Assembly (NCBI RefSeq): GCF_000149955.1
Contig: NC_030988.1
Location: 4,835,245 to 4,899,244 of the forward strand
Reading direction: 5' to 3'
DNA: 64,000 bases
Origin: Fusarium oxysporum f. sp. lycopersici 4287
Taxonomy: Eukaryota; Ascomycota; Sordariomycetes; Hypocreales; Nectriaceae
Part shown: in pieces, positions 44,641-54,155 of the stretch
Numbering within the stretch: position 1 is the first letter of the stretch
Layout of the letters: each line of letters begins with the position of its first letter
Notes under the pieces: generated by a model
What the model was told of the DNA's origin: nothing
What the model saw: only the letters and a program-made list of their open reading frames with translations
Database searches by the model: none
Translations under genes and position numbers: made by a program

Positions 44641-45089
44641 GTAATTAATGGGTCCCGCCCGCCCTCGGTGACGTCAATGTTTTTGTCATTGGTCCATTAA
44701 AATCCGCCGTTGCTTGACGCAAAGGCAACACACCCACCGACGTTCCTGTTTCTTGTTATGCTGGATATTCGTAGCCGAACCGATATACCTATAGACGCGC
44801 CTTGCCGTCTCTCTCCGTCAAGATCCAGCTTTTGTAGAGCTGAAAGAGCCGTTGATTGTCCTCTTCTGTTCGTTCTGGAACGGATGTGGTTGACTTGGTA
44901 GGATGGGGAGTGGCCATTTCGATTTGGGGTAGTAACGCGAGTAACAGTGAAGCCCCCAGAATGGACTCATTGTGTACGGAGGAAAATGGGGTGGCAAATC
45001 GATGTTGTGTTGTTGTGGGTGATAGAAAGTACTTAGGATATGCGGGATTTCACAAGGAAATCAAGGTATTTTCGAACCCCACCTAAAAT
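44641..45089. other. unique sequence between the two SINE-like modules
   Basis: No recognisable gene; ORFs here are short. Confidence 0.35.
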
Positions 45090-45330
45090 ATTCCACGATT
45101 TCCACATGTGGAACATGTGGAAGGGGCTTCGTGGCGTGGATATGGAAATGCTGAAGCCCACGTGGAATGGAATGGAATGGATATGGATCCACATTATGGA
45201 TCCATATGTGGATTTCGTGGTATGGATTTGAACCCTGGGCTCTGCTTTGTACAGTAGAGATAGTTAGAAACCCTGGAGACTCATGTAGCAGTATCAAGTA
45301 CCGCTTAAGTGAGACGGCATACACGATAGA
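45090..45330 (-). repeat. tRNA-like / SINE-like module, minus-strand copy
   Basis: B-box match GGGTTCAAATCC on the minus strand (plus 45224-45235), preceded by GCAGAGCCCA as in the other copy (GGCTCTGCCA). The tail has (TGGAA)n-like units at about 45162-45182 and palindromic GGATCCAT. The A box is weak. It is inverted relative to the copy at 44415. Confidence 0.4.
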
Positions 45331-46047
45331 AAGTTTCGACGCCGTCTGGAAAAGTGCAAGTCTCACCTCATGCGTTCTGAATGGTTCCAGGGCAAAATTA
45401 GAGAGTACGGCATGTCACACTGGGGATTCTGTAACTGCATCAATATTGATGAGACACGGAGGCTTCTGTAGTTGATGCAAAGGATGTATCAAAATGTACA
45501 GCGAATGAGAGTCAGCTAAATGATGTTAAAGTTGTTGATCGTTTAACTCTGTTCCAAACTTGCCTGCTCTTATGTCAAAAACCTCTCAACATGATGGGTA
45601 ACCTATTGAAGGCTTTTTATCTAAAGTATGCATTCGAATGGAGGCGAATGGTACAGTATCTTAACATATTCTGTCTCGCCACAGGCTCATACCAGAGTCT
45701 CGGGGCCCGATGAATTCTCAGAGGTAGATTCATATGCTAGACGATTCCATCAAATCTAGCACCTATGGAATCGGACTGGTACGTACCTCTGTGTATAATT
45801 CAGACTAAGGACGCGTTTTCAGGATACCTAACGAACAGACAGTCCAGTACAGGCTGCCGTAATACCAGAACGGGCTTCAAAGCTGGTTGTGATCGATATG
45901 GCTTTTTGTTACAACAAGGAAAACCACAAAGCCAGAAACGGAAGTGACCTTTTTGACTTTAGCGTCAGCTATATATATAACGGTTAAACGGCAAAGTGAT
46001 TAAGGTTAAAACAAAAGAAAAAGAACGCGAATCAAGGACACGTCAAG
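45331..46047. other. intergenic, no gene seen
   Basis: Upstream of the RING-like gene. Short ORFs only. Confidence 0.4.
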
Positions 46048-47088
46048 ATGAAAAGAAGTAGAGACTCAACGGATGACCAAAAAGGCTCACATGCACAAAA
46101 GAAAGTTAAGAATGGCAAATCTATCCATTTCGTACATCTTTCGAAAAATGACATTGGGACCGGCTCCGCGGACTCTACCACAAACATGTATAGTTCACGC
46201 AACAACAAGAGAAAAATGGAAGAAATGGGCGGCCAGGTCGAGCCTGATTCAGACCGACCAGCTAAGCGCCTGCATCATGACCATGTCATGCAAGAGGAAG
46301 TTATAATGCATAGCCCACGTAACAATAAGAGAAATAGGGAAGAAATGGGCGGACAGGTCGAGCCTGATTCAGACCGGCCAGCTAAGCGCGTGGATCATGG
46401 CCACGGTGTTACATGGGCCGATAACGTTGACGGTCCACGCAGCAATAAGAGAGACATTGAGGAGATGAACGGGCAGCTTGGGTTGGGGTCAGACCGACCA
46501 GCTAAGCGCTTGGACCATGGCTACAATACCATGCCTGCTGCCAGCGATCATGATATCATGCAAGATGAAGCCCAACCGAACCAAGGATTGGGGGGTGAGA
46601 TGACCGTCTACGCCAATCGAGTTAGGGTCTATCATCGACTTTTGGAGATTGATATCGACGAAAACCTATGTAACGCGTTGAACGTAGTCTATGCAAGCGA
46701 TATCACAATTTTGGCCACAACCATCCATGACTCTCCGCAACACATCCGTTTGTGGGCTTTACAGCAACTTGATGAGAAATTCAGAAGAACTATCATCGAC
46801 CTCATGTCGGACATTGAAAGGCAAAAGGAAAATAACGACCCTAAGTCTGCTCTCCCTACCATCATGACAGACTCGTTGGTCCGTGAACGCGTTGTCGGGA
46901 CCCGGACCTGTGTAGTATGCGAAGATGGATTTTGCAGTGAAAATAAGAAAAACCCGGTAGATGTCGAAGACGTCGTTTGGAAAGACTGCGGCGCTCATTT
47001 AATGCATCTAGAGTGTTTTCGCCGACAAGTCTTGGAAGGCAAAATGCCTCTCAAGGGCCTCTGCACATGTATCGATAACGTTTGCTAG
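46048..47088 (+). CDS. tandem-repeat protein with C-terminal RING-like Cys/His cluster
   Basis: 346 aa, single exon. Residues about 48-165 hold three tandem 40-aa repeats. The DNA period is exactly 120 bp, with units beginning at 46198, 46318 and 46438. Each unit contains SxRNNKR, EEMGGQ and DSDRPAKR, so each carries a bipartite NLS-like basic pair. A helical middle follows (RVRVYHRLLEIDIDENL, HIRLWALQQLDEKFRR). The C-terminus has CVVCEDGFC, CGAHLMHLECFRRQVLEG and LCTCIDNVC, resembling a small RING/U-box-like zinc site. An E3-ligase or nuclear adaptor role is possible (inference). The first two repeats are nearly identical in DNA, so the array is young. Repeat number probably varies between strains. 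Confidence 0.6.
   Translation: MKRSRDSTDDQKGSHAQKKVKNGKSIHFVHLSKNDIGTGSADSTTNMYSSRNNKRKMEEMGGQVEPDSDRPAKRLHHDHVMQEEVIMHSPRNNKRNREEMGGQVEPDSDRPAKRVDHGHGVTWADNVDGPRSNKRDIEEMNGQLGLGSDRPAKRLDHGYNTMPAASDHDIMQDEAQPNQGLGGEMTVYANRVRVYHRLLEIDIDENLCNALNVVYASDITILATTIHDSPQHIRLWALQQLDEKFRRTIIDLMSDIERQKENNDPKSALPTIMTDSLVRERVVGTRTCVVCEDGFCSENKKNPVDVEDVVWKDCGAHLMHLECFRRQVLEGKMPLKGLCTCIDNVC
46198..46557 (+). repeat. 120-bp tandem coding repeat, 3 units
   Basis: Units start at 46198, 46318 and 46438. Units 1 and 2 are nearly identical over the first 70 bp; unit 3 is diverged. Confidence 0.85.
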
Positions 47089-47435
47089 ATCCAGCACACA
47101 ACTTTCAATTTGAATGAGAGTAAAGAGTAGGAGAATAGGCACGTAAGAAACAAATCATCCCAAAAACGTATGTTTTATGGATTTTAGGGGATTTGTATCA
47201 TGTTCTTGAAATAAACCTAGCTAGTTTCATGTTTTTAAAATAGTCATAGCTTGTCACAGGCACTATTTAATGGGAATATCTGGCTTCCTTGAACTCATTG
47301 CGTACCCTGTACCTTGCTCTTTGCCTACGAGATAAGTATTCCTCCACATACAGAAGAGACATAACAAAGTACAGCAACTTCCAATGGCGCATCCCAGTCA
47401 GCCTGTCAAAGCAATGCATGGGCCTCTAGAATCAT
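47089..47435. other. convergent 3' flanks
   Basis: No gene. Contains the ends of the genes at 46.0-47.1 kb (plus) and 47.4-48.1 kb (minus). Confidence 0.4.
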
Positions 47436-48107
47436 CTACACCGGGACGATTTCTCCGGTACCGTACGCAATATTCTCAACCTTTGATTCCATCTGTAGAG
47501 GATTACCTAGAACGCTTGGACAGCGTGGTTGATTACTTATAGTCAGATCTAGGCTACATTTCTCGTCGACGCCATATTTGCAAACGGGGTCATTGATGTT
47601 GTACAATTGATAATTCTGTGCGACCCAACTCGTAGGTTGGCTGGAGCATGACGAGACATAATTCATGCTATTTGCGGCTGACAGGGGCAGTTTACCTTGG
47701 CGAAGCAAATGTCGACATTCCGATGTGTCGACAATCTCGTATGACATCTGGATCCCGCCACCGATCTGGGGGTCGTCGATGGCTGATGCACCGAAACCTA
47801 GGAAATTCCAAGCATCGTACGAAATATCATACGCACCTCCGGACTTATCAATACGTAGAAGATGAAGGAAGCGCCCCTCATTTGAGACTTTGACGCATAT
47901 TCCATCGCATCCGACGTCCAAAGGCCAGTAAGCGATACGATTCGTATCAACCTTACAACCCAAGACTCCTACGGAGCTAAAGTACTCTGCGTGGGGGGTA
48001 ATGAACGCGAAGCCACGAGAAGTCAGACGACTAGCGTAGACATCTGATATCCAGAGAGAAACGGTGTAGGCTAAGAAAGTCTGCCAAAGTTGCGAGGCTG
48101 ACCGCAT
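47436..48107 (-). CDS. secreted Cys-containing protein (effector-type candidate)
   Basis: 223 aa from the ATG at 48107. The first 25 residues (MRSASQLWQTFLAYTVSLWI) form a signal peptide. The mature protein starts a conserved-looking block: VLGCKVDTNRIAYWPLDVGC, CVKVSNEGRFLHLLRIDKSG, GAYDISYDAWNFLGFG. It continues with paired cysteines (SECRHLL, SSCSSQP, VCKYGVDEKCSLDL, RCPSVLG). I recall similar secreted proteins in many plant-associated ascomycetes, perhaps with a barwin/DPBB-like fold, but cannot verify that here. The eight or so cysteines suggest disulfides. No catalytic motif is seen. Intact. Confidence 0.65.
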   Translation of the reverse strand: MRSASQLWQTFLAYTVSLWISDVYASRLTSRGFAFITPHAEYFSSVGVLGCKVDTNRIAYWPLDVGCDGICVKVSNEGRFLHLLRIDKSGGAYDISYDAWNFLGFGASAIDDPQIGGGIQMSYEIVDTSECRHLLRQGKLPLSAANSMNYVSSCSSQPTSWVAQNYQLYNINDPVCKYGVDEKCSLDLTISNQPRCPSVLGNPLQMESKVENIAYGTGEIVPV

Positions 48108-48734
48108 GTTGAAAGGTGAGGATAGTACGTTGGCACCACGGATAAATCTCTACGGGGCCCTGGTCAATAAATATACAATGGGATGGATCCGATGGAATGG
48201 CCTCCAGCGTCAAGAACCCCAGATGACAAGGTGGCAGACGGATGCGGATCTTCTCTTAACCTTCAACTCGATTTGGACTTGATCGCGTACGCTGGGAGAC
48301 CAATAACCGCTAAAATAGTCAACGATGTAAAACCAGCCATCTTCTTCCGTCTGCGGGCAAGCCCTCTATTAAGGCAGAAATCTCAGCTATGCGCCTACAT
48401 TCCGTTAGAGATTTCAACAAGGTTAGACAGAAAGGCCCCGGTGTACGAGACCGCGGACCTGGAGAAGGCAGAATGGTTTGCTTGGTTTCAAACATAGAAT
48501 GAACGACTAACGAACAAGAGACGGGAAGTTAGGGGTCTATTGATAGTTAATCGTATCTGGCTGACTAGATTAGCTCAAACTTGCTTCAGCATGCTTCTGT
48601 GAATCCGTATGCATGATTTGGTTTGGTTTTTGATCCCTATCACTAAGTCAATCATTGTGAATATTAACAGGGTTCATGGTGGCGAGTAGTGTATCACCGC
48701 GCTTAAGAGCTTGACCGTGGGCACTTACGTGGCT
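48108..48734. other. intergenic, no confident gene
   Basis: Promoter side of the secreted-protein gene. The plus ORF at 48183-48497 has no domain. Confidence 0.4.
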
Positions 48735-50003
48735 TCAGGGATAATAATACTCTGCTGTTGTATTTAATTGAGCAACATCCTTTGTGGCCCACAGCATCTG
48801 CGCTTGCATCTTCTTCCATCTCGCTGCTCCGTAAGTAAACCAGGGCTGAAGCGACAGCTCGTGGAGCTCTCTAAGGCCGATACCGGAGGGACGGCCCTGG
48901 ATATCATGTTTTCTTTTCTGACCCACGAACGCGTCTGGCTGAAAAGACTTGATCCCTGGTAGTGAGGTCGCTTTTGTAGTGGTGGATGATAAGATTGCAT
49001 CTTTCTTTGTTATTTCGTTCTTGGACTTGGACACTTTGGGAGACTTTTCCTTGACTAACAGGGATGCATTAGGAAGCTTATGCTCAGAAATATCATCCAA
49101 GATGGTCACAGTCGTATTCGACTCCGGCCTTGTATCGATCCTGTCGTGTGATTGTGCAGGTATGTTTCCCGTGTTGGTGTTCGCGACTTTCAGAGTGTGT
49201 TCGTTATGATATGTCGGAGACATCGAAATCTGGTCACATTTTAGGCGATCTCCTTCTGCTTCTTCAAGACGGGGAATGATTTTCATCTGGGGCTTGTCGT
49301 CCTTCTGTTGGGGTTCAAGTGCTAGAACTTCAACCGTAGCCTCGCAATCGTCTGGCGGATAATGAGGTGAGCTCATAATGGAAACAATCTCATCATCCGC
49401 TGCACCTGCGCGGTCGTCGGTGATATCACACTGGATCCTTCCAGAGATATCCCCTGAAACGATGCCAGGCGCACACTCAGGGAGACATTCTTGATTCTCG
49501 GTTTTTTGAGAGAGCCGCGAAGACCGACGCAGAGCTGACGGTTTCCTGTCTTGAGCATGCTCTATTCTCATTTTCTGATGAGAATATTTGTCGTCTTTTA
49601 CGACATTTTCACGTCTTGGCCTCGGCACACATCTGCCATGTCTTTCGCCTCCACAGGTAGAGACAGACCTGGCGATAGAAGCTGATTTCTTCCTCCTTTT
49701 ACAGGAGCTGTCATTTGCCTGCACGTCCTTAATTCAGTTGTAGAGTAGTTCAAATTATTTCAAGCGACTTTGCAAGCCACTGCGTGTTTAACTTACCGAA
49801 GTGGGAACACAGACTATAATTTCTTCAAGGGTTTCTTCACAGACCATGGTTATAGATACAAAATAGGGGCGTGCGGTCTTCGGTGAGTACTGGCGTTGCT
49901 TAGGTAGAAAGTGTAAGTTCAGATCGTCGACGACCGGTATTGCTGAGGGGAATACGATTGCGAACCATTTATTGCCATACGATCGTGGAGGTGGACGAGC
50001 CAC
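48735..50003 (-). CDS. hypothetical basic nuclear-type protein
   Basis: CDS complement(join(48735..49718,49797..50003)), 396 aa. The 78-bp intron (49719-49796, GTAAGT donor, CAG acceptor) is in phase 0. Exon 1 begins MARPPPRSYGNKWFAIVFPS and contains LNLHFLPKQRQYSP. Exon 2 opens with basic clusters (SCKRRKKS, ALRRSSRLSQKTE), suggesting nuclear location. The middle is long, acidic/Ser-rich and probably disordered. The C-terminus looks conserved (GLRELHELSLQPWFTYGAA, RWKKMQAQMLWATKDVAQL). No known domain. It could be a DNA- or chromatin-binding protein. Confidence 0.5.
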
Positions 50004-51051
50004 CGTATTTAATGCTTTACGTGAGGAACTAGCAGCAAAAGCTCAACCTCTCTCATTGGCCTTCGTGCCCGTCTAAAATTCGAAATGTATGGACCAGTTA
50101 TGTGGGGCAAACAGGTTCTTGCTGCGGAGCATTGCCACTTGCAGGCTTACGCTAATTAGCGCCAACAACAGTCTTGCGACAATTTCTATGGGCACGAGTA
50201 AAATGTTGGAGCCCGCCAGGTGGCTGATGTACGCAGCGGTATATTTGGCAACTCCTGCCTACGCATTCGTAGGTTTTCGGAGAAATACAACCCCAAGGTG
50301 TTTAATGAGTAAAAGTAGAGTCTTGTCTGATGCTTTTTCGCTGCAGCCTGCCCTCATGGTTGTCTTCAAGGAAAACAAGATCGTGAGTGTTAACAGGGCT
50401 AGAAACTATGGTGGAGTGTCGAGGTTACTTGAAGGATGTCATGCTATGAACAAGGCGCGAGGAAAGATTTGAGAACATGAAGATTAACAGTTTCTTGATC
50501 TCCAGAGGATCAATAATTATCAGACCCATACCGCCTGGTTTGTTTTCATAAGTAAAAGTCTCCTCAAGCACAATCTACATTCAAAATACTTATAACTAGA
50601 ACCTGACAGGACAAAGTTGAAGAAAAAATTTAAAAATGTTTAGAAATTACTTTATACCGTTAATAACTATCTAAATAGCAATTGATTGATTAAAATAAAT
50701 TTATATGAAATATACATTAAAAGAAATACTTTACTGTATGTATTAAAATTTTATTTTCATTCTTAGAAATAGCGATTTTAGTGTTATTTTTGACCCCTTT
50801 TTCATACCTACAAGAATATTCTACTTAATTTACACATCTAATTTAGACCGCTTTTTTAACCTACCTAATCAACCTATTTAGACCTACCTATAGGCAGATA
50901 ATTTAATTAAAGCAGCCAATATTGTACCTTTTTCCTGGCCAAAATAGGCCTCCTGTATAGTTGACGCATGACTATTATATGTATATAAGTTGTACGAGTT
51001 GTCCACATATTCTCAGGGCTGACAAGAAAACATCTACGCTGTAGCCTGAAC
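50004..51051. other. intergenic with an AT-rich block
   Basis: A 127-codon plus ORF (50089-50472) has no domain. From about 50560 to 50900 the sequence is strikingly AT-rich (long TTTAAA/TAAATT stretches), unlike the flanks. Confidence 0.45.
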
Positions 51052-52560
51052 ATGACTTCCACACCAGATAAGCTAAAGCAAGAACCGCCACAAGACGACG
51101 TCCCGATACATAGCGGTGATGATGCTGAACAAGAACAAGGAAACAACTCTGGCTTGTCTAACCAGACAGATGGCAGTCAACCTAGCCAAAAAGATACAAA
51201 TCAGGTTACTCAGAACAATGAAACCCAACCTGAGCAAAAGGATACAAATGACGTTGGTCAGAACAATGGAGAACAGCCTGGTCAAATCAATGTGAATCAA
51301 GCTACCCAGAACAATGAAGCCCAACCTGGGCAAAAGGATGCAAATCACGTTGGTCAGATCAATGGCAATCAATCAACTAACGAAAACCCATTTTTATCTG
51401 GATTCTTCAAGCGTAGAGTGGATAAAGACAACTCAGCCAACAATGCCAGGGCTTTCAGCCCAGCAGTAGAAGACCCCAATCCTAAAAAGGCAAAAACAGA
51501 TCACAGCTTTAGTTTTAAGCCATTTGCAGAGGCAAAAACCGCTCCTATCTCTCCAAGGGCACAAACGACAACAAGAACCTCTCCATTTCCTGAAGATGAT
51601 GGAGTTGGCGACCCTGACCTCGAAAAGGATCTAGTCGGCAGCCAAGCTTGCCCTGAGAACATGACGACGCTTGGGCTCGTGAAAGAAGGGAAAAGGCCGA
51701 GATACCTAAATGAATATAGAATTGATGGTCGAAGCATCTTACGAATTGAAACCTTGAAAGACGGCAAGTTCGACGAGAATGCCGCGGAAGTCCTACCGGT
51801 AACCGGTGGGAAGTATCAAGCCCTAAATGGGGATAAGAAATGGCGTGACGTAGATTACGTCCTGGGCGTCGCAGCGTTTGGGAGCGAATTGAACTACGAA
51901 GAATTTCTATGCAAGCTGGATCCAGAAAACCCGTCCAAATTCAAATGGATGCAAACCATATTGATTGGAATTCGATGGGTTGACCAGACAGTCACATTTG
52001 TGAACCGTCAATGGTGGCGCAATAATTATGAGGCAAGGGATCTGTCCGCTAAGCAAACGTATCTGGACCGCAAGGAAGACGGATACCGTTATTGGTATAA
52101 GACGCGCGATGACCCTGAATGGAGGACTCGAGTGAATCACAAGGCCTTCGAGGACTACAGGCTATTCAAGTGGGCCTTCTTGTATGAGAAAAGGTACTAT
52201 CAGGCCATGAATCCTGGGCAGCGGTTTGAGATTCGAGATCGCACCAAGTCGCCATCGCCCATTGATGATGAGGTTGCCAAGTTTAGGGCGATGACGGTTG
52301 AGGAAAGCCCGAGATCGAAGATCTATCAGTCTGTCGAGACCTCTCTGCCCGACGATGACGAAGGTTTTGATTCGGATTCCCGACATAGCACCCAGTCACG
52401 ATATAAATCATCGAGTCGGCCCAAGGCGCATCGTGACGCCTCCCTGCGGGTGGATCCAAATGGTTCACCACGTCCTCGAGACAAACACAGGTTCAGCACA
52501 ATGAGACGGCTTCAGCAACCACTGGGAACCACACCTCGCTCTATGGTAGTGGCTCATTGA
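51052..52560 (+). CDS. Q/N-repeat protein, unknown function
   Basis: 502 aa, single exon, ATG at 51052. Residues about 43-106 hold four tandem 16-aa repeats of the form QPxQKDxNxVxQNNxx, encoded by an exact 48-bp period (51178, 51226, 51274, 51322). A basic stretch follows (FKRRVDKDNSANNARAF). Residues about 200-385 look globular and Trp/Tyr-rich (GVAAFGSELNYEEFLCKLD, then ILIGIRWVDQTVTFVNRQWW, YRYWYKTRDDPEWR). The C-terminal 100 residues are Ser/Arg-rich and disordered. No family is recognised. The Q/N tract could self-associate (inference). Intact. Confidence 0.6.
   Translation: MTSTPDKLKQEPPQDDVPIHSGDDAEQEQGNNSGLSNQTDGSQPSQKDTNQVTQNNETQPEQKDTNDVGQNNGEQPGQINVNQATQNNEAQPGQKDANHVGQINGNQSTNENPFLSGFFKRRVDKDNSANNARAFSPAVEDPNPKKAKTDHSFSFKPFAEAKTAPISPRAQTTTRTSPFPEDDGVGDPDLEKDLVGSQACPENMTTLGLVKEGKRPRYLNEYRIDGRSILRIETLKDGKFDENAAEVLPVTGGKYQALNGDKKWRDVDYVLGVAAFGSELNYEEFLCKLDPENPSKFKWMQTILIGIRWVDQTVTFVNRQWWRNNYEARDLSAKQTYLDRKEDGYRYWYKTRDDPEWRTRVNHKAFEDYRLFKWAFLYEKRYYQAMNPGQRFEIRDRTKSPSPIDDEVAKFRAMTVEESPRSKIYQSVETSLPDDDEGFDSDSRHSTQSRYKSSSRPKAHRDASLRVDPNGSPRPRDKHRFSTMRRLQQPLGTTPRSMVVAH
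51178..51369 (+). repeat. 48-bp tandem coding repeat, 4 units
   Basis: Unit starts at 51178, 51226, 51274 and 51322, all in phase with the reading frame. Confidence 0.85.
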
Positions 52561-53921
52561 TGGAAAATAATGGCCAGGCGGTTTTTTAAAATCAACAACA
52601 GCGACAGAGGATCAAGAAGCTTGCGGGATCAAGCGTTGTTTTGCTAGCCGCCGTAGTACGATTCCAACAACCATGACAAGTGCCAGGTCAAACATAAGGA
52701 CGAAGCCTTTTCTTCTCCGTCGTCACTCCTTTCATTATCAAACCGATATTATCCTTTCATTTGTAATGGCTACTAAGGCTTATCCCAAGGCGCCTGAATT
52801 GCCTTGTATTTATATAATCTTTACCTTTTGCTCTGTTTATAGCTTGCAATATTTGTTTTGTATTCTTGTTTATATCTGTAGCTATATTTCTTCTCAATAG
52901 AATACTATAACCTTTCAGTTTTGTTTTTGTAATAGTAATATCAGTAAGAATAGCTTTAGAATCTGACGTTCATTTTCTGTTCTTCTATTTTCCATCCTCC
53001 TTTTCCTTTCCCATAACAGAGCCGTACAAGAATCTGTTTTCGAAGCCGCCCGTGTCAATTGACAGAGGAATCACTGCATAAGCATGGACCACAACTCGCC
53101 TATCATGAGGCACACTTTGACTTCATTGAGCTTGCTCGACATGGCATTTGCCGTCGTGGAAAAGCCTAGCAAGCTACTACGGTGGACTATACCATTCCGT
53201 GATACCATAGAATGTGTATACCCTGTTGATCGATACTCTATTGGTATGTCACCGATCTCATTGTCGGCCTTGTAATGACTACCTCTCTGCAAATATAGAG
53301 CACAGAACTGACAAGGTGAAGGCAATTAAAACTGGCTTGACAAGTGAGGAAAGATAACTGTAGGAGAGATTCAGCCAGGCGATCATATCCGTCATCCTAT
53401 CGTTAGGACGGTCTCATGATCAAATTTGCTCAAGTGTCGCAGATCTTGGCAAAATCGACATAATCAGTCGACTGTATTAAGGTCTCGAGGTTCAATACAA
53501 CAAGCCCCAGCCAATCTCAACTTCATCATCATGATTCATGCGCTTCTCTGCAGCGTTGGAATTATGAACAACAAGTCAACAATGGGACTTCTCTCCTGTC
53601 GAGAACTTCATTTTGCATTCTGCTCTCTGATACTTTGGAGAGACTTTCAATTACAGTGGCTCTGGCATGAGATTTTGTAAATAGAATACAGTAGAGATTC
53701 ATCTTCCGGAACAATGAAATCACGTGAGGCAAGTTCGACAAATCATTAGATTCGTTGAACATTGCAACCAAGTGTACGTACTGTACGTAGCCTAAACATT
53801 GTCAAGGTGCGATTGCAAAACGACGCCTTATTTCTCGCATCTCACAGCCGTGGCCTGTCATAGTCTAGTGGCCAGAATGAACAGCAAAAGTACGACGGAC
53901 ATGTTTTTCTTACCTGGTTTC
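52561..53921. other. intergenic, no confident gene
   Basis: Short ORFs without domains (53071-53325, 53426-53680). No repeats seen up to the Copia target site. Confidence 0.4.
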
Positions 53922-53926
53922 ATAGC
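53922..53926. repeat. left target-site duplication of the Copia element
   Basis: ATAGC, repeated at 59472-59476. Confidence 0.93.
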
Positions 53927-54076
53927 TGTCAAACATTACGTGTATTCGGTTCATTGATGTGAATTGGTGTATTCCTGTTGTGTTGTGTTGAAATCTACCC
54001 CTTAGAGGTTTTACCATTTCGGCTGTAATCTTAAAGTATCCCTGCTTGCACGTGAGGCCCCAGCATCTGTTCAACA
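53927..54076 (-). repeat. 3' LTR of the Copia element
   Basis: 150 bp. On the minus strand it begins TGTTGAACAG and ends ATGTTTGACA. No difference seen from the 5' LTR. Confidence 0.95.
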
Positions 54077-54085
54077 CACCCCCCC
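54077..54085 (-). promoter_or_regulatory. polypurine tract
   Basis: GGGGGGGTG on the minus strand directly abuts the 3' LTR, the expected plus-strand priming site. Confidence 0.8.
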
Positions 54086-54155
54086 AGACTGGCCATCGTG
54101 GTTCAGTCTGTGCAGTCCGTATTCCTATTGTCAGGTTGGCCATCCTTCCGATCCC

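Noticed and set aside
44171..45475. ORFs of 100-155 codons across the SINE-like modules
   Set aside because: They read through repeat units on both strands (for example WIHI/MEW repeats) and have no domain.
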